Assembly (NCBI GenBank): GCA_017623375.1
Contig: JAGAPH010000094.1
Coordinates: 1 to 39,523 of the forward strand
Reading direction: 5' to 3'
Source: Clostridia bacterium
Lineage (GTDB): Bacteria > Bacillota > Clostridia > Oscillospirales > CAG-272
DNA length: 39,523 bases
Position numbers and translations under genes: made by a program. The notes beneath the pieces were generated by a model. The model had not been told where the DNA came from. It saw only the letters and a program-made list of their open reading frames with translations, and did no database searches. This document shows positions 37,006-39,523 of the stretch, one piece after another (positions within the stretch are counted from its first letter, which is position 1; each line of letters starts with the position of its first letter).

Positions 37006-39269
37006 TAAAAAAGAGATCAACGCTTATGAAAAGACGTAAGATAGCCATAATTATCGCGGCTATCGCCGTCGTTGCTCTTGGCGTGGCGTATTTCTTCGTG
37101 CGTGACTTCGTTAAGACAGAGCCTGTGACCGACGACGCGGACGGAACGGTGTACTATATCCGTTACCGCGATAAGGCATACGCGCTTTACGATACAGATA
37201 AAAAGACCGTTCTTCCAACGGACGAGCAGTACGGATATTACGTAACTCACGCGGGCTCACTTATCGAGGTGGACGCCGAGACAGGTGAATATGAAAAGAT
37301 CGCGGTGGTGGACACCGTTGAGAGCGAGGTGCAGGGCTTCAATTCCCGACTGCTCATGTTCCCACATATCGAAAAGAAGAATATACGTCAGCTTGATGTG
37401 CATAATTCCAAGGGAAGCTTTACCTTTGTAAGATACAATCTTGAAAAGGATAAGATAGACGATTCAAGTGATTTTATCATTAAGGGCTCGCCCCTTACCG
37501 CCTACGATCAGGAGCTGTTTGCCTCCCTTTACGTAAGTGCGGGATATACGCTTACAACGCTTAAGATAAAAGATCCCATCAAGGACGAAAACGGAGAGTT
37601 TACCGAATACGGACTTGTGGCGTGCAGAAGAGTGCGCGAGGTGGTGGACGAGGAGACGGGCGAATACGTCATCGACGAGGAAACGGGCAAGTACGTTACC
37701 GAGGAATACGATTACGTTCCCGCGTATTACGTTCTTACGGACACCAGCGGAAATAAGTATAAGGTCATTATTGGCGACATGCTGGTCACGGGCGGCGGAT
37801 ATTACGTGCAGTACGTGGACATGAGCTCGGGCAGCGAGGTCAAGAGAGACGCGGTGTATGTGCTCAGCGCCGATTTCGGTACTACCATGCTTGCGGCAGT
37901 CGAGGAGTTCGTTACTCCCGCCTTGACTTATCCCATGACCATGAATACCTACTTTGACGTAGAGGATTTCTTTATATTCAACAAGAACCACGAGGCGACC
38001 GAGGATAAGGACGCTTATCAGGCGATAGTAGGCTTTTCCTATATCGACCTTTCCGAAAGAGAGAATACAATAAAGGCGTCCGAGCCTTACGTGTTCAGCG
38101 GATTTACCCTTGACGGATATACTCCCTCCTCGGATAATATCAATCTTTGCTTGCAGAATATCTACACTCCCGCCTTTTCTAAGGTGTGCAAGCTTTCTCC
38201 CGGAGGAAAGGATCTGGTAAAATACGGACTTGCCGTTGAGGACGGAACAGACGATAAGGGCAACCCAAAATATAAGCTTGAGTCGGAGCACATGATATCC
38301 TTTAACTACGACGCGCTTGACGACGAGGGAAAGGTCATCGACACATTCGGACATGTTCTGTATATTACCGCGCCCAATAAGGACGGAAATCGCTACGCAT
38401 TTACCGAGATATACTCCGTCGACAAGGACGGCGAGCTTGATAAGCTGCTATACACCCTTGATATGATCGTGGAGATCAAGGCGCATACTTTTGAGTTCCT
38501 TAATTGGGATACCTTTGACTGGATCAATTCAAGCTACATTAATCTCAATATCGCGTTCTGCGATAAGATAACTCTTAACGCAAAGAACTATTGGGCGGAG
38601 TTCAAGCTTGATAACTCCGAGAGTGATAGCACCGAGTCTATAAGCTCTACAAATCTTTCTGTTGCCGCTAAGGATTCCGCGGGACACGACAAGACTACGT
38701 TCTCAAGCCTTTCCGTGCTTGACGTAAACGGAAATCTGTGGGTCATCACCGCATCTGAGATAAAGTGCTATAATTCCGCGGGTACGGAATATAAGACCAT
38801 AACAGACGCGTATTACGACTACAACGTCATGAAAACGCAGGTAAGAGTTCTGGCAAATCCCATTCAGGGAGCTGACGGAAGTAAGGTCTACGTTACCGCC
38901 GACGAGGTGAGAGTAGACGCTATTGACAACGCTAAGGACGTGTCCTACGTTCGTTACGATACAAACCTGTTCAGACAGTTCTATAAGACGCTGCTCTATG
39001 CTTCTATCGCTAACTCCTATGAGCTTACCGATGAGGAAAAGGACGCTATCAAGAACGACGAGAGCCGTTTGATCCTTAAGATGACTATACTCAATTCCGA
39101 GGGTAAGGAGATGGAATATTGTTTCTATACTCTTACCTCAAGAAAAGCGTATATCACAATAAACGGTACGGGTGGCTTCTACGTCCTTACTAACCGCGTA
39201 AATAAATTTATTTCCGACGCTCAAAGATTTTTCGCTAACGAAATGATCGATTCTACGGCGAAGAATTGA
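37002..39269 (+). CDS. DUF4340 domain protein, membrane-anchored
   Basis: 755 aa. A single N-terminal anchor (KIAIIIAAIAVVALGVAYFFV at about 13-33) precedes a large secreted domain rich in Asp, Tyr and Thr. DUF4340 proteins almost always follow GldG-like genes, as here, with the ATGA overlap of start and stop showing tight coupling. A duplicated DEETGEYVIDEETGKYVTEEYDY stretch is seen near residue 220. Its role in the complex is unknown. The operon closes with a strong terminator. Confidence 0.87.
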   Translation: MIKKRSTLMKRRKIAIIIAAIAVVALGVAYFFVRDFVKTEPVTDDADGTVYYIRYRDKAYALYDTDKKTVLPTDEQYGYYVTHAGSLIEVDAETGEYEKIAVVDTVESEVQGFNSRLLMFPHIEKKNIRQLDVHNSKGSFTFVRYNLEKDKIDDSSDFIIKGSPLTAYDQELFASLYVSAGYTLTTLKIKDPIKDENGEFTEYGLVACRRVREVVDEETGEYVIDEETGKYVTEEYDYVPAYYVLTDTSGNKYKVIIGDMLVTGGGYYVQYVDMSSGSEVKRDAVYVLSADFGTTMLAAVEEFVTPALTYPMTMNTYFDVEDFFIFNKNHEATEDKDAYQAIVGFSYIDLSERENTIKASEPYVFSGFTLDGYTPSSDNINLCLQNIYTPAFSKVCKLSPGGKDLVKYGLAVEDGTDDKGNPKYKLESEHMISFNYDALDDEGKVIDTFGHVLYITAPNKDGNRYAFTEIYSVDKDGELDKLLYTLDMIVEIKAHTFEFLNWDTFDWINSSYINLNIAFCDKITLNAKNYWAEFKLDNSESDSTESISSTNLSVAAKDSAGHDKTTFSSLSVLDVNGNLWVITASEIKCYNSAGTEYKTITDAYYDYNVMKTQVRVLANPIQGADGSKVYVTADEVRVDAIDNAKDVSYVRYDTNLFRQFYKTLLYASIANSYELTDEEKDAIKNDESRLILKMTILNSEGKEMEYCFYTLTSRKAYITINGTGGFYVLTNRVNKFISDAQRFFANEMIDSTAKN

Positions 39270-39291
39270 GCTTGGGGGAACGTTATTTCTG

Positions 39292-39323
39292 AGGGGAACT
39301 TCTTGAAAGAGGTTCCCCTTTTT
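39292..39323 (+). terminator. Terminator of the Gld-type operon
   Basis: AGGGGAAC (39292-39299) and GTTCCCCT (39312-39319) followed by TTTT. Confidence 0.9.
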
Positions 39324-39361
39324 CATTGCGTTTGGCAAGTTTTTCGTTTGAATGTTTAATT

Positions 39362-39523
39362 CAAATTTTGATTTATCGGTGAGTTTACAATCTGTGTTCG
39401 CTCTCACATAAGGCTCCCTCCGAGAGGGGGCTCCCGCGTAGCGGGTGGAGGAGCCTGCGTGCATAACGGTTAAGATTTCATTATGTTTTGACGCACTCTC
39501 CCTCAGTCAGCTTCGCTGACAGC
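39362..39523 (-). repeat. MITE-like dispersed repeat, truncated by window end
   Basis: Starts CAAATTTTGATTTATCGGTG and runs to the window edge. It is nearly identical to the reverse complement of 28964-29132, including the TAAGGCTCCCTCCG block, and continues beyond the window. Confidence 0.75.

Noticed and set aside
35821..37020. A 399-codon minus-strand frame opposite the GldG-type gene
   Set aside because: It lies inside a well-supported gene in a tight operon and has no ribosome site or domain.

Overview
The window looks like chromosomal DNA of a Gram-positive Clostridia-type bacterium (Bacillota), probably an uncultured gut lineage. The signs are strong AGGAGG-type ribosome binding sites, textbook TTGACA-17-TATAAT promoters, short intrinsic terminators, a class I lysyl-tRNA synthetase, AzlCD, CarD-like and GldA/F/G + DUF4340 genes, and many palindromic intergenic repeats. 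All calls come from reading the sequence and from knowledge of protein families. No database search was run.

Layout. (1) 1-5323: a minus-strand operon S24-type repressor > ABC-F ATPase > MTA/SAH nucleosidase, then plus-strand genes for a Cof-type HAD hydrolase and a CarD-like regulator. (2) 5385-5542: a promoter and a complete tRNA-Ser(GCT) gene. (3) 5520-20349: a genomic island of about 14.8 kb inserted in the tRNA 3' end, bounded by a 23-bp perfect direct repeat. From left to right it holds a 528-aa protein of unclear function, a possible 36-aa membrane peptide, and a minus-strand operon read as XRE regulator > hsdM > class III nucleotide-cyclase-like protein > hsdS > coiled-coil/TM protein > multi-TM protein with a soluble tail > hsdR. 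It then holds a DUF2958 gene, an array of about six hairpins, a tyrosine recombinase, ArdA antirestriction protein, an excisionase-like protein and a Tn916-type integrase next to attR. No relaxase or conjugation gene is visible, so this is an integrative defence island that probably depends on a helper or spreads passively. (4) 20675-26100: a monooxygenase-like protein, SfsA, then an operon of LMW tyrosine phosphatase, ProX, FtsX-type permease with ATPase, and a short pyrophosphatase-like protein. (5) 26187-28844: a nucleobase permease behind a structured leader, then azlCD. (6) 29185-31306: class I LysRS fused to a C-terminal tRNA-binding domain. (7) 31408-32997: a lipoprotein gene flanked by inverted repeat copies. 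(8) 33359-39269: a four-gene GldA-F-G + DUF4340 transporter operon.

The most interesting part is the island. Three AT-rich genes (cyclase-like, coiled-coil/TM and multi-TM with a beta-rich tail) are threaded through a type I restriction-modification operon, all in one orientation with overlaps or very short gaps. The combination suggests a nucleotide-signalling abortive-infection module, similar in layout to Pycsar or CBASS, co-expressed with restriction. This is inference: the cyclase-like protein keeps both metal-binding aspartates but lacks the usual Asn/Arg pair. A second unusual item is the hairpin array directly upstream of the second tyrosine recombinase.

A family of dispersed non-coding repeats runs through the chromosomal part (121-190, 20962-21403, 28904-29132, 31408-31453, 32951-33218, 39362-39523). 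The longer copies have inverted ends related to AAATTTTGATTTATCGGTG and resemble MITEs.
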